64,000 nucleotides of DNA from positions 310,001-374,000 of the forward strand of contig OZ253374.1 of NCBI GenBank assembly GCA_965260935.1, written 5' to 3'. Positions 35,420 to 43,797 of this stretch are shown in pieces. The notes under the pieces were generated by a model that worked only from the letters and a program-made list of their open reading frames with translations, did no database searches and was not told where the DNA came from. The position numbers and the translations under genes were made by a program. The first letter of the stretch is position 1. Each line of letters begins with the position of its first letter. This DNA is from JBBROS01 sp965260935 (GTDB lineage Bacteria > Pseudomonadota > Alphaproteobacteria > Acetobacterales > Acetobacteraceae).

Positions 35420-35502
35420 GGCTCGCCTCGCTGCGCCAACGCCGCGACCGAGGAGAATGCTCTCAACTGCCGCAGTGTGAAATTGTGAGATTCGACACCC
35501 AT
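35420..35502 (-). pseudogene. LysR-family regulator, N-terminal fragment cut by IS5
   Basis: From ATG 35502 the frame reads MGVESHNFTLRQLRAFSSVA, the beginning of a LysR helix-turn-helix, and meets the IS5 end at about 35416. The rest of the gene is not seen beyond the IS5 and IS630 elements. Confidence 0.6.
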
Positions 35503-35583
35503 AATCGTCAATGCTTATCGAATTGTCCCTGCACGCGGGTTTCACTAGCCTCCGGAACAATAAGAACAGCAAGGGAGAAGCAA

Positions 35584-35853
35584 GTGGAAACCATCTCCGC
35601 GCTCGGATCGGGAAGCTTCCAGCCGCCTTTGAACATCCTGTCAAGCCCGCCCGCAAGTCGCGAAGCGAAGGATGCTCCGGAGCGGGATCCTGACGCTGAG
35701 GACACCTTAGGATCAGCCCCCGAGTCGATCAGCCGCTTGACCCTGGCAAGCGACAACGGTCCCGGCAAGAGGCCGGAAAAAAGCTCTAACACGACGTGGC
35801 AGCGAGTGGCTCGTCGACGGTGCGCGAACGAGGAATCTGGCCTTGACGCATGA
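35584..35853 (+). CDS. Hypothetical protein, divergent from the LysR remnant
   Basis: GTG 35584 has AGGGAGAA 4-5 bases upstream and opens an 89-residue frame beginning METISALGSGSFQPPLNILS, polar and Pro/Ser-rich with no recognised domain. Its position opposite a LysR start suggests the regulator's former target. It may be truncated on the right, where the IS4 element begins at about 35869. Confidence 0.35.
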   Translation: METISALGSGSFQPPLNILSSPPASREAKDAPERDPDAEDTLGSAPESISRLTLASDNGPGKRPEKSSNTTWQRVARRRCANEESGLDA

Positions 35854-35868
35854 CGGCGGCGATGAGGC

Positions 35869-37323
35869 CCTTAAGGCCACCCCTTTCAGGGTGTTCGCGT
35901 CATTCCCAGCCTTGATGGATGAGCAGTGCATCTGATGGGGTTGGGTCGGTGTGGCCCATAGTTCTGGAGCGGTTTGAGCGGCACGCACCGACGGGCGTGA
36001 TGGCGCGGATGGTGTTGGAGCACGCGCTGCCGGCGGGCTGGGTGGACGAGGTGTTCGAGGCGCACCGCGAACGCCAGTATTCGCGTGAGCTGCTGTTCTC
36101 GACCGTGGTGGAGCTGACCGCGCTGGTGTCGCTGGGACTGCGTCCCTCCTTGCACGCCGCGGCGCGGCAGATGCCGACGCTGCCGGTGTCGTTAGGGTCG
36201 TTGTATGACAAGGTCAACCACACCGAGCCCGCCATCCTGCGCGCGCTTGTGCGCGGCAGCGCCGGACAGCTCGCGCCGGTGATGGCGGCGCTGGGCACCG
36301 GGGCGAGCCTGCCCGGCTGGCGGGTGCGCGTGCTGGACGGCCGCCACCTGCCGGCGAGCGAGAAGCGCCTTGCGCCCCTGCGCGGGCTCCACGGTGCGGC
36401 GCTGCCCGGGCAGTCGCTGGTGGTGTATGATCCGGATAGCGGCCTGGTGACCGACCTGGTGGCCCACGAGGACGCGCACGCGAGCGAGCGCGCCGCGGTG
36501 GAACCGCTGCTGGGCAGCGCGCAACCTGGGGAGCTGTGGATCGCCGACCGGCACTTCTGCACCCGCACGGTGCTGGCGGGCTGGCAGACCGCAGGAGCCG
36601 GCTTCATCGTGCGCGAGCACGGCCGACATCCCCGCCTGGTTGGGCCAGGAGAGTGGCAAGGACGCGGCCGCGCCGGAACCGGCCAGGTCCGTGAGCAGGC
36701 GATCAGGAGCGAGGACCAGCCACCCTGGCGGCGCGTCGAGCTTGCGTTGGATGTGCCCACCGAAGACGGCGAGACCACGATCCGGCTGTGGAGCAACCTG
36801 CCCGCAGACGTCGGCGCCGGGCAGATCGCTGAGCTGTATCGCGCGCGCTGGCGCATCGAGGGCATGTTCGGGCGGCTGGAAAGCGTGCTGAACAGCGAGC
36901 TGGCCAGCCTCGGCCGCCCCCGCGCGGCGCTGCTGGGCTTCGCGGTCTCGGTGCTGGCCTACAACCTTCTCACCCTGCTCGCCCGCTGCGTGGAGCAGGC
37001 GCACCAGCAGCAAGAGCCGCCGCCGAAGGTGTCCGCCTACCACTTGGCCCTGCAAGCCAGAAGCAGCTACGAGGGCCTGCTCATCGCCGTGCCACCCGAA
37101 TGCTGGCCGCCCTGGCACAGCGCCACGCCCGAATGCCTGGCCGAACGGCTGCTCTCCCTGGCGCGCCACATCGACCCGCGCCAGGTCGCCACCAGCAGAC
37201 GCAAGCCGAAGCCGAAAACACCCAAGGGCTACGTCGATGCCAAAACCGCCCGCGCCCACGTCGCAACCGCACGCCTCCTCGCACAAGCAGCGACACGACC
37301 CTGAAAGGGGTGCGCTTTAGAGC
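35869..37323. mobile_element. IS4-family insertion sequence (1.45 kb)
   Basis: Inverted ends sharing CACCCCTTTCAGGGT lie at about 35869-35900 and 37292-37323 (left CTTAAGGCCACCCCTTTCAG, right inverse CTCTAAAGCGCACCCCTTTC). One intact transposase gene lies between. No clear target duplication could be read, so borders are good to a few bases. Confidence 0.75.
35919..37304 (+). CDS. IS4-family transposase
   Basis: A 461-residue protein from ATG 35919. It has RVRVLDGRHLPASEKRLAPL (first catalytic Asp), LVVYDPDSGLVTDLVAHED, ELWIADRHFCTRTVLAGW (second Asp), and the C1-type IELYRARWRIEGMFGRLES equivalent AELYRARWRIEGMFGRLESV with the catalytic Glu. The Y-(2)-R-(3)-E-(6)-K/R signature of IS4 is visible. 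It appears intact and sits 27 bases from the end of the ABC-transporter operon on the opposite strand. Confidence 0.85.
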   Translation: MSSASDGVGSVWPIVLERFERHAPTGVMARMVLEHALPAGWVDEVFEAHRERQYSRELLFSTVVELTALVSLGLRPSLHAAARQMPTLPVSLGSLYDKVNHTEPAILRALVRGSAGQLAPVMAALGTGASLPGWRVRVLDGRHLPASEKRLAPLRGLHGAALPGQSLVVYDPDSGLVTDLVAHEDAHASERAAVEPLLGSAQPGELWIADRHFCTRTVLAGWQTAGAGFIVREHGRHPRLVGPGEWQGRGRAGTGQVREQAIRSEDQPPWRRVELALDVPTEDGETTIRLWSNLPADVGAGQIAELYRARWRIEGMFGRLESVLNSELASLGRPRAALLGFAVSVLAYNLLTLLARCVEQAHQQQEPPPKVSAYHLALQARSSYEGLLIAVPPECWPPWHSATPECLAERLLSLARHIDPRQVATSRRKPKPKTPKGYVDAKTARAHVATARLLAQAATRP

Positions 37324-37349
37324 CCGAACGACGCTACGGCGGGGGCGCC

Positions 37350-38393
37350 TCACCCATCCGCCGGCTCCAGCAGCGTCTCGGCCGCCGCGAAATTGGGCGG
37401 GGTGAGTTCCGCATAGCGCACGCAGGCGCACAGGTGCCCGGGTGCGACCGAGATTAAGGGCGGCCGGCCCTCGGTGCATCGCGGCTGGCTATTCGGGCAT
37501 TGCGCGGCGAAACGGCAGCCGGCGGGCGGGTTGATCGGGCTCGGCGCCTCGCCGGCCACCAGCGTCTCTGCGCGCAGGGCGTGCCCGCCGCCGCGGCCCG
37601 GGGTGGCGGCGGCGATGAGCGACCACGTATAGGGATGGCGCGGGGCCGCGAACAACGCCGGCACCGGCGCCTGCTCGACGATGCGGCCCATGTGCATGAC
37701 CGCCACTTCGTCACAGACGTGCTGGATGACGGCGAGGTCGTGCGAGACGAACAGGAAGGTGAGGCCCAGCTCCTGCTGCAGGCGGCGGAGCAGCGTCAGG
37801 ATCTGCGCCTGGATCGCGACGTCCAGGGCCGATACCGGTTCGTCGCACACGACGAGGTCGGGGGAGGTAGCGAGCGCGCGGGCGATGCATAGCCGCTGCC
37901 GCTGACCACCGGAGAACTGGTGCGGGAACAGCCGTGCGGCCTCGGGCGGCAGGCCCACCGCCTCGATCAGCTCGGCCACGCGCCGCTCCCGCCCCGGGCG
38001 GTCCAGCAGGCCGAGCCGGTCGAGCGGTTCGCGGATTAGGGCGCCGGCGCGGCGCCGCGGATCCAGCGAGGCGAACGGGTCCTGGAACACCATCTGAAAG
38101 CCGCGCCGGGCCTGCCGGAGGGCGTGGCCGCGCAGAGCGCCAACGTTGACCCCGCCGATTGTGACCCGGCCCAAGGCCATGGGCGCGAGGGCCATCACGG
38201 CGAGTGCGAGGGTGGACTTGCCCGAGCCGCTCTGTCCGACGATGCCGAAGGTGGTGCCGCGGCGGACCCGCAGGCTGACGCCGTCCACCGCGTGCAGCAC
38301 GGGGGCCGGGCGGAACGGCGACGGACGCGGCATGCGGAACCGCACCGCGAGGTCGTCCACCTCCACCAGCACGTCGCTGGCCGTGGCGCTCAT
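37350..38393 (-). CDS. Peptide-type ABC transporter ATP-binding protein (DppF/OppF-like)
   Basis: A 347-residue ATPase from ATG 38393. Walker A GQSGSGKST, Q-loop FQDPFASLDPR, signature FSGGQRQRLCIARAL, Walker B LVVCDEPVSALD, and switch His in FVSHDL. The C-terminal oligopeptide-transporter extension has GCRFAAQCPNSQPRC, with the cysteines of Dpp/Opp ATPases that bind an iron-sulfur cluster in some members. It is the last gene of the operon and overlaps its partner ATPase by four bases. Confidence 0.92.
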   Translation of the reverse strand: MSATASDVLVEVDDLAVRFRMPRPSPFRPAPVLHAVDGVSLRVRRGTTFGIVGQSGSGKSTLALAVMALAPMALGRVTIGGVNVGALRGHALRQARRGFQMVFQDPFASLDPRRRAGALIREPLDRLGLLDRPGRERRVAELIEAVGLPPEAARLFPHQFSGGQRQRLCIARALATSPDLVVCDEPVSALDVAIQAQILTLLRRLQQELGLTFLFVSHDLAVIQHVCDEVAVMHMGRIVEQAPVPALFAAPRHPYTWSLIAAATPGRGGGHALRAETLVAGEAPSPINPPAGCRFAAQCPNSQPRCTEGRPPLISVAPGHLCACVRYAELTPPNFAAAETLLEPADG

Positions 38394-39358
38394 GCCGCCC
38401 GCCAGCACGCGGCGGCGTGGCCGGGGCGCACGTCGGCCAGCGGGGGGCGGATGGCGCAGTCGTCGCCAGCCTGGCTGCAGCGGGGCCGGAAGGGGCAGCC
38501 GGTCTCGCGGGCGCCCAAAGGCGGCACCATGCCGGGGATTTCGGACAAGGCGGGTGCCGGCCGCCGCGCCGCCTCGCCGAGCCGGAGGGCGGGCGTGCAC
38601 GCCAGAAGGCCTTGCGTATAGGGGTGCTGCGGCCGGGCCAACACGTCCGCGGTGGGGCCGGTCTCCACGCAGCAGCCGGCATAGAGCACGGCAACCTCGT
38701 CCGCGATGTCGGCCACGACGTGCAGGTCGTGCGTGATCAGCAGCATCGCCGTGCCCTCCTGCCGCTGCAGCGTCCGCAGCAGGTCGAAGATCTGCGCCTG
38801 CACCGTCACGTCGAGCGCCGTCGTCGGCTCGTCGGCGATCAGCAGGCGGGGGCGACAGGCGAGGGCGATGGCGATCATCACCCGCTGCCGCATGCCGCCC
38901 GAGAGCTGGTGCGGGTAGGCGTCCGCCCGCCGCTCGGGGGCCGCGATCTCGACGGCGCGGAGCATGTCGATCGCCGCGCGCCGGGCGGGGCGGCGGCCCA
39001 GGCCCTGGTGCGCGCGCAGGGTCTCGGCGATCTGCTCGCCGATCGGGAACAGGGGATTGAGCGCCGTCATTGGCTCTTGAAAAATCATCGACAGGGTGGC
39101 GCCGCGCAGCGCCCGCAGGCGGGCGGGCGTGGCGGCGGAGAGGTCCTCGCCGTCAAGCCGGACGGCCCCGGCGATGCGGCGCACGCCGTCCGGCAGCAGG
39201 CCCATGAGGGCGAGCGCCGCCATGCTCTTGCCGCAGCCGGATTCGCCGATCAGCGCCGTCGTCCGCCCGGCCGCGACGCCGAACGAGACGCTTTCCAGCA
39301 CCTTCTTGCCGTCCTCGAGCCCGATGCTGAGGCCATTGACCTCCATCAGCGCGCCCAT
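38390..39358 (-). CDS. Peptide-type ABC transporter ATP-binding protein (DppD/OppD-like)
   Basis: A 322-residue ATPase: Walker A GESGCGKSM, Q-loop FQEPMTALNPLFPIG, signature LSGGMRQRVMIAIAL, Walker B LLIADEPTTALD, switch His ITHDL, and the C-terminal CPFRPRCSQAGDDC motif. It pairs with the DppF-like protein to drive the two permeases. Start and stop overlap its neighbours by four bases (ATGA) on both sides. Confidence 0.92.
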   Translation of the reverse strand: MGALMEVNGLSIGLEDGKKVLESVSFGVAAGRTTALIGESGCGKSMAALALMGLLPDGVRRIAGAVRLDGEDLSAATPARLRALRGATLSMIFQEPMTALNPLFPIGEQIAETLRAHQGLGRRPARRAAIDMLRAVEIAAPERRADAYPHQLSGGMRQRVMIAIALACRPRLLIADEPTTALDVTVQAQIFDLLRTLQRQEGTAMLLITHDLHVVADIADEVAVLYAGCCVETGPTADVLARPQHPYTQGLLACTPALRLGEAARRPAPALSEIPGMVPPLGARETGCPFRPRCSQAGDDCAIRPPLADVRPGHAAACWRAA

Positions 39359-40227
39359 CAGCCGCGCCGCCGCAGCCGCGGGTTGAAGGCGTCATTCAAC
39401 CCGTCGCCGAGCAGGCTGACGGCCAGCACGCATAGGAAAATTGCGGCGCCGGGCGCTGTGACGGCCCACCAGGCGTCCAGCAGGTAGGTGCGGTTCTGCC
39501 CGAGCATCAGCCCCCAGCTCATGACGTTCGGGTCGCCGAGGCCAAGGAAGCTCAGGCCGCCCTCGAACAGGATGGCCGTGCCGATGGCGAGTGCCGCGGC
39601 GACGACGACCGGCGGCAGGGCGTTGGGCAGCACGACTCGCAGGATAAGGTAGGCGGGCGTCGCGCCGGCCGAGAGCGAGGCGCGCACGTGGTCGAGCGCG
39701 CGGACGCGGAGGCATTCCGCGCGGGCCAGGCGGGCGACGCCGGGCCAGGAGACGACGCCGATCGCGAGGGTCTCGATGGCGAGGTGGGCGCCGAACAGGG
39801 TGACGAGCACCATGGCGAACAGCAGCGCCGGCAGCACCTGGAAGAACTCGACCACCTTCATCAGCACGCGGTCCACCCAGCCGCGGCACCAGCCGGCCAG
39901 CGCGCCGACGGTGACCCCGATGAGGACGGAGATCAGCGCGGCGACCAGCCCCACCATCAGGCTCGCGCGGCCGCCCCATAGGATTCCGGCCAGCACGTCG
40001 CGGCCGAGATAGTCGGAGCCGAGCGGCAGGTCCGCGCTCGGCGGATCGAACGGCGGCCCCATGATGTCGAACGGGTCCACGCCGTAGAGCCGCGGTCCGG
40101 CGACCGAGGCCACGACGATGACGAGCAGGATGACGAGGCCCAACATGCCGGTGGGGTGCCGGACGAGCTGCGCCGCGGCCTCGCGCAGCGGCGAGGCGGG
40201 GCGCGCGGGCTCGATGGCGGCGCTCAT
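39358..40227 (-). CDS. Peptide-type ABC transporter permease (DppC-like)
   Basis: A 289-residue membrane protein. An N-terminal membrane segment (GMLGLVILLVIVVASVAG) is followed by HPFG-like LGSDYLGRDVLAGILWGGR, typical of DppC. The binding-protein-dependent transport domain has ALSAGATPAYLILRVVLPNA, where the EAA loop contacts the ATPase. The last segment FLCVLAVSLLGDGLNDAFNP is also characteristic. It overlaps the DppB-like stop by four bases. Confidence 0.92.
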   Translation of the reverse strand: MSAAIEPARPASPLREAAAQLVRHPTGMLGLVILLVIVVASVAGPRLYGVDPFDIMGPPFDPPSADLPLGSDYLGRDVLAGILWGGRASLMVGLVAALISVLIGVTVGALAGWCRGWVDRVLMKVVEFFQVLPALLFAMVLVTLFGAHLAIETLAIGVVSWPGVARLARAECLRVRALDHVRASLSAGATPAYLILRVVLPNALPPVVVAAALAIGTAILFEGGLSFLGLGDPNVMSWGLMLGQNRTYLLDAWWAVTAPGAAIFLCVLAVSLLGDGLNDAFNPRLRRRG

Positions 40228-41201
40228 GCCGCGTCCCGCAGGCGCGGGTCGATCAGCGCATAGGCGAGGTCGGTGAGGATGTTGGCGAGCATGACCAGGA
40301 ACGCGGAGACGACAAGGATGCCGAGCAGGGTCGGGTAGTCGCGCCGCAGGATGGAATCGAGCACGAGGCGGCCCATGCCGGGCCAGCCGAACACCGTCTC
40401 CACCAGCACCGCCCCGGCCAGCAACTGGCTGAACTGCAACCCGGCCAGGGTGACGACCGGGATCATCGCGTTGCGCAGCGCGTGCTTCAGCACGACGGCG
40501 TGTTCCGGCATGCCCTTGGCGCGCGCGGTTCGGATGTAGTCGGTGCCGAGCACGTCGAGCATGGCGGTGCGGGCCTGGCGGCTGTATTGGGCGATGTACA
40601 CCAGCCCGAGCGTCAGCGCCGGCAGCACCAGGTGGCGGGCGACGTCCGCGGCGTAGGCGGCGCCGCTTAGGGGTCGGGTGACGTCGGTCATGCCGGCGAT
40701 GGGAAAGATCGGCAGCACGGAGGCGAACAGCAGCAGTAGCAGCAGCCCGCTCCAGAACACCGGTGCCGCGTGCCCGGCCAGCGACAGCACCGTGACCCCC
40801 GCGCCCACCGCGCCCTTCGGCCATCGCGCTGACACGACGCCCATCAGCGTGCCCGCCACCGCGGCGAAGCCCAGCGCGGTCGCCATCAGCAGCACCGTCG
40901 CGGGCAGCCGGCTCAGGATGAGCTGAGAGACCGGCTCGTTGAAGTAGAACGAGTAGCCGAGGTCACCGTGCGCCGCACGGACGACGTAGCGCCCAAGCTG
41001 CACAGGCAGAGGCTGGTCGAGGCCGTACTGGGCGCGGATCATCGCCAAGATCTTGGGAGACGTGCCGCCCATTTCGCCCGCGATCACCTCGGCCGGGTCC
41101 CCGGGGGCCAAGTGGACGAGGATGAAGTTCAACACCACCACGGCCAGCAGCAGCAGCGCCGACCCGGCCACCCGGTTCAGCAGGCGCGCGAGAAGGGTCA
41201 T
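40224..41201 (-). CDS. Peptide-type ABC transporter permease (DppB-like)
   Basis: A 325-residue membrane protein with an N-terminal helix (LLLLAVVVLNFILVHLAPGD) and the DppB hallmarks VHLAPGDP, AQYGLDQPLPVQLGRYV, GDLGYSFYFNEPVSQLI. The EAA loop is RTARAKGMPEHAVVLKHALR and the end is DLAYALIDPRLR. It begins 24 bases after the binding-protein stop. Confidence 0.92.
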   Translation of the reverse strand: MTLLARLLNRVAGSALLLLAVVVLNFILVHLAPGDPAEVIAGEMGGTSPKILAMIRAQYGLDQPLPVQLGRYVVRAAHGDLGYSFYFNEPVSQLILSRLPATVLLMATALGFAAVAGTLMGVVSARWPKGAVGAGVTVLSLAGHAAPVFWSGLLLLLLFASVLPIFPIAGMTDVTRPLSGAAYAADVARHLVLPALTLGLVYIAQYSRQARTAMLDVLGTDYIRTARAKGMPEHAVVLKHALRNAMIPVVTLAGLQFSQLLAGAVLVETVFGWPGMGRLVLDSILRRDYPTLLGILVVSAFLVMLANILTDLAYALIDPRLRDAA

Positions 41202-41225
41202 CGCGCCAGCCTCACGCCGCCCGCC

Positions 41226-42857
41226 TCATGTCGGCTGCTTGTCCCAGTGCAAGGCGTCGAAGGGCGAGAACGGTCCCCAGATCGACTCCGGCAGGTCGCC
41301 GAGACCGGCGTGGAACACGCTGTGGTACGGGGTCTGGTCGATGAAGAAGATCGGCGCGTCCTCTACGACGATCTTCTGAAACGTGCTGTACAGCGCCTTC
41401 CGCTTGACTGCGTCCTGTTCGACCGCTGCCTTGTTCAACAGGTCGTCCACCTCGGGGTTCTTGTAGCCCTGAGTGTTCGACCAGATGACGCCCTTGCGGA
41501 TGTTGGTGCTGAGATAGGTCCGGTGGACGCCGATCACCGGGTCGCCCCAGTTCCAGACGTTGTCCATCGTGAGATCGAACTCGAAGTTGCTGATCCGCTG
41601 CGCCCAGGTCGGGAAGTCCGGCGCCGGGCGCACTTCCAGCGCGATGCCGATCTTGCGGAGCTGCGCGCGCAGGAACTCGGCGACGTTGCGGCTCTGCTCC
41701 GGGTTGCCGGCGGGCGCGTCGATCGTCAGCGACAGGCGCGTGCCGTCCGACCCGGGCTTGTGCCCGGCCTGGTCCAGCAGCGCGTTCGCGTGGTCGAGGT
41801 CCGGCTTGTACAGCTCGACCGCCGGCTCGTAGAACGGCGACGAGGAGACGATCGGCCCGGTCGCCGGCTCGGCCTTGCCGCTCATCAGCCGCTTCAAAAT
41901 CGCCTCGCGGTCAGCCGCGAAGCAGATCGCCTGGCGCACCCGCTTGTCGTCGAGCGGCGCCCGCTGCGTGTTGAAGGCGAGCCAGGTGATCGGCCCGATC
42001 CCCTCGTAACCGCGCGGCGTGACCACCGCACTCTTGACCCTCTCCGCCCGCAGGATGTCGCGACTGCTGCTCACCATCGGTACCATGCCGAAATCGCCGC
42101 GCTCGACGCCGAGCATGACCACGCTGGTGTCGTTGATGATGCGGCAGGTGATGCGGTCGAGCTTCGGCTCGTCCTTCAGGAAGAAGCTGTCGGAGCGTTC
42201 GAGCGTCCAGTAATTGTTCGGCTGGTATTCGATGAAGCGAAACGGGCCGCTGCCGACCGGCTTGAGGTTCGCCGGGTGCGTCTGGATCGGCTGGCCGTCG
42301 CCGTAGATGTGCTTCGGCAGGATGGGCATCAGCGCGGGCGACATCGCGAGGATCAGCGCCGGGTGCGGATGCGCTAGATGGATGACCACCGTGTGCGCGT
42401 CGGGCGTGTCCACGTGCGTCACCGGGGCGAGCATGGCCTGGAACGGGTGGTTCGCCTTGATGATGCCGATGGTGAAGGCAACGTCCTCGGAGGTGAGCGG
42501 CTTCCCGTCGTGGAAGACGGCGTTATCCACCAGATGCAGCGTGACGCTAAGGGCGTCTTGCGCCACCTCGTAGCGGCGGGCCAGGTAGGGCTGCGGCATC
42601 CAGTTGGCGTCGAAGCGCAGTGGGCTGGCGAAGAGCTGCGTGCCGGGGAGGGCGGTGGCGGAGCCGGACTGGATCGCGCCGTTGAAGTGCCGCAGCGACA
42701 GCGCGCCGGCAATCACCAGCATGCCGCCCTTGGCGGCCGCGGGCTCGGCGGCCATGGCGGCAGGCAGCCAGTCCCATGGTCCGGCGCCCGACCCGGCGAG
42801 CAGGGCGGCGCTGGCGGCGAGCGCTCCTTGAAGGATGTGGCGACGGGGATGGGCCAT
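41226..42857 (-). CDS. ABC transporter periplasmic substrate-binding protein (family 5, peptide type)
   Basis: A 543-residue protein from ATG 42857 with AGGAGA upstream. The leader MAHPRRHILQGALAASAALL has a twin-arginine-like RR and a likely cleavage at AMA-AEP. The mature part shows family-5 motifs: SDVAFTIGIIKANHP equivalent EDVAFTIG, PVGSGPFRFIEYQPNNYWTL, DDKRVRQAICFAADREAIL, and FELTMDNVWNWGDP-like FDLTMDNVWNWGDP. It captures the substrate for the DppBCDF-like transporter. The ligand is unknown; co-occurring enzymes suggest an amine or amide compound. Confidence 0.9.
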   Translation of the reverse strand: MAHPRRHILQGALAASAALLAGSGAGPWDWLPAAMAAEPAAAKGGMLVIAGALSLRHFNGAIQSGSATALPGTQLFASPLRFDANWMPQPYLARRYEVAQDALSVTLHLVDNAVFHDGKPLTSEDVAFTIGIIKANHPFQAMLAPVTHVDTPDAHTVVIHLAHPHPALILAMSPALMPILPKHIYGDGQPIQTHPANLKPVGSGPFRFIEYQPNNYWTLERSDSFFLKDEPKLDRITCRIINDTSVVMLGVERGDFGMVPMVSSSRDILRAERVKSAVVTPRGYEGIGPITWLAFNTQRAPLDDKRVRQAICFAADREAILKRLMSGKAEPATGPIVSSSPFYEPAVELYKPDLDHANALLDQAGHKPGSDGTRLSLTIDAPAGNPEQSRNVAEFLRAQLRKIGIALEVRPAPDFPTWAQRISNFEFDLTMDNVWNWGDPVIGVHRTYLSTNIRKGVIWSNTQGYKNPEVDDLLNKAAVEQDAVKRKALYSTFQKIVVEDAPIFFIDQTPYHSVFHAGLGDLPESIWGPFSPFDALHWDKQPT

Positions 42858-42858
42858 G

Positions 42859-43797
42859 TCAGGTCTCCTGGTCGTGGAGTAGAAATGCAAGAACCGTGCC
42901 CGCGAACAGTGTCGCGAGCGCATCGTCGGGCGGCAGGTCGGGGGTGCCGATCAGCACGAGCCCATGCTCCGCGGCCTCTTGCTCGGGCGTCCAGCGCTCG
43001 AGTGTCCAGCGTGCGCCGGCCATTTGCAGGAGGTGAGGCACCGCGCCCGGGCCGACCCGGCAGACGCCCTTGGCCCGCAGCACCGAGGACGGCAGCGTGC
43101 CCATGACCCGGCGCAGCGCCGCCTCGTCGAGCGGCGGCGGATCGCGCCACGACCAACTGCGGAACCCGTGCCCGGGCGCGTCTGCGACCCGCCGGCTGGC
43201 CTGGCCCTTGTCGCGCGGCGGGCCGGTGCCCAGCATCAGCAGGCCAGCGAGCCCGCCCGGTTCCAGCGCCGCCATGCGGACACCGGGCCGAATGCGCTGC
43301 ACGGCTGCCTCAGTGGCCGCTCGGCCCTCCACCGGCACCGCATCGGTTTTGCTGATCGCCACCAGGTCGGCCCGCGCCACCTGCCGCTCAAGCGTGTCGG
43401 CGAGCCAGGAATCGGCGAGGTGGGTGGTGAACGCGGTGGCGTCGGCCAGCACCAGCACGGCGTCGAGCGCGACGGATGGTTCCAGCCGCGCCAGTTGCGC
43501 GATCCGCCACGGGTCGGCGACGCCGCTCGCCTCGATGACGATGCGCTCGGGCACCATCGCCACGACCCGCGCCAGGCTGTCGCCCAGGTCGGGCCCGATG
43601 GCGCAGCAGACGCAGCCATTGGCGAGCGAGACCACGCCGCCGCCCTGGCCGGCGATCAACGCCGCATCGACGCCGATCGCCCCGAAATCGTTCACCAGCA
43701 CGCCGACCCGCGCGGGGGCGTCCCGCAGCAGCCGGTTCAGCGCCGTCGTCTTGCCCGCGCCGAGGAAGCCGCCGAGGACGGTGAGCGGGATCGTCAT
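42859..43797 (-). CDS. CobW/COG0523-family GTPase (metallochaperone-like)
   Basis: A 312-residue protein. Walker A GGFLGAGKTT, the metal-binding CxCC motif NGCVCCAIG, IEASGVADPWRIAQLA, NKxD-like SKTD in DLVAISKTDAVP, and a C-terminal CobW_C-like domain. COG0523 GTPases deliver metals (Zn, Co, Fe) to specific enzymes. Coupled to the amidohydrolase upstream (ATGA overlap), it may load that metal-dependent enzyme (inference). The binding-protein gene starts one base after its stop. Confidence 0.9.
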   Translation of the reverse strand: MTIPLTVLGGFLGAGKTTALNRLLRDAPARVGVLVNDFGAIGVDAALIAGQGGGVVSLANGCVCCAIGPDLGDSLARVVAMVPERIVIEASGVADPWRIAQLARLEPSVALDAVLVLADATAFTTHLADSWLADTLERQVARADLVAISKTDAVPVEGRAATEAAVQRIRPGVRMAALEPGGLAGLLMLGTGPPRDKGQASRRVADAPGHGFRSWSWRDPPPLDEAALRRVMGTLPSSVLRAKGVCRVGPGAVPHLLQMAGARWTLERWTPEQEAAEHGLVLIGTPDLPPDDALATLFAGTVLAFLLHDQET

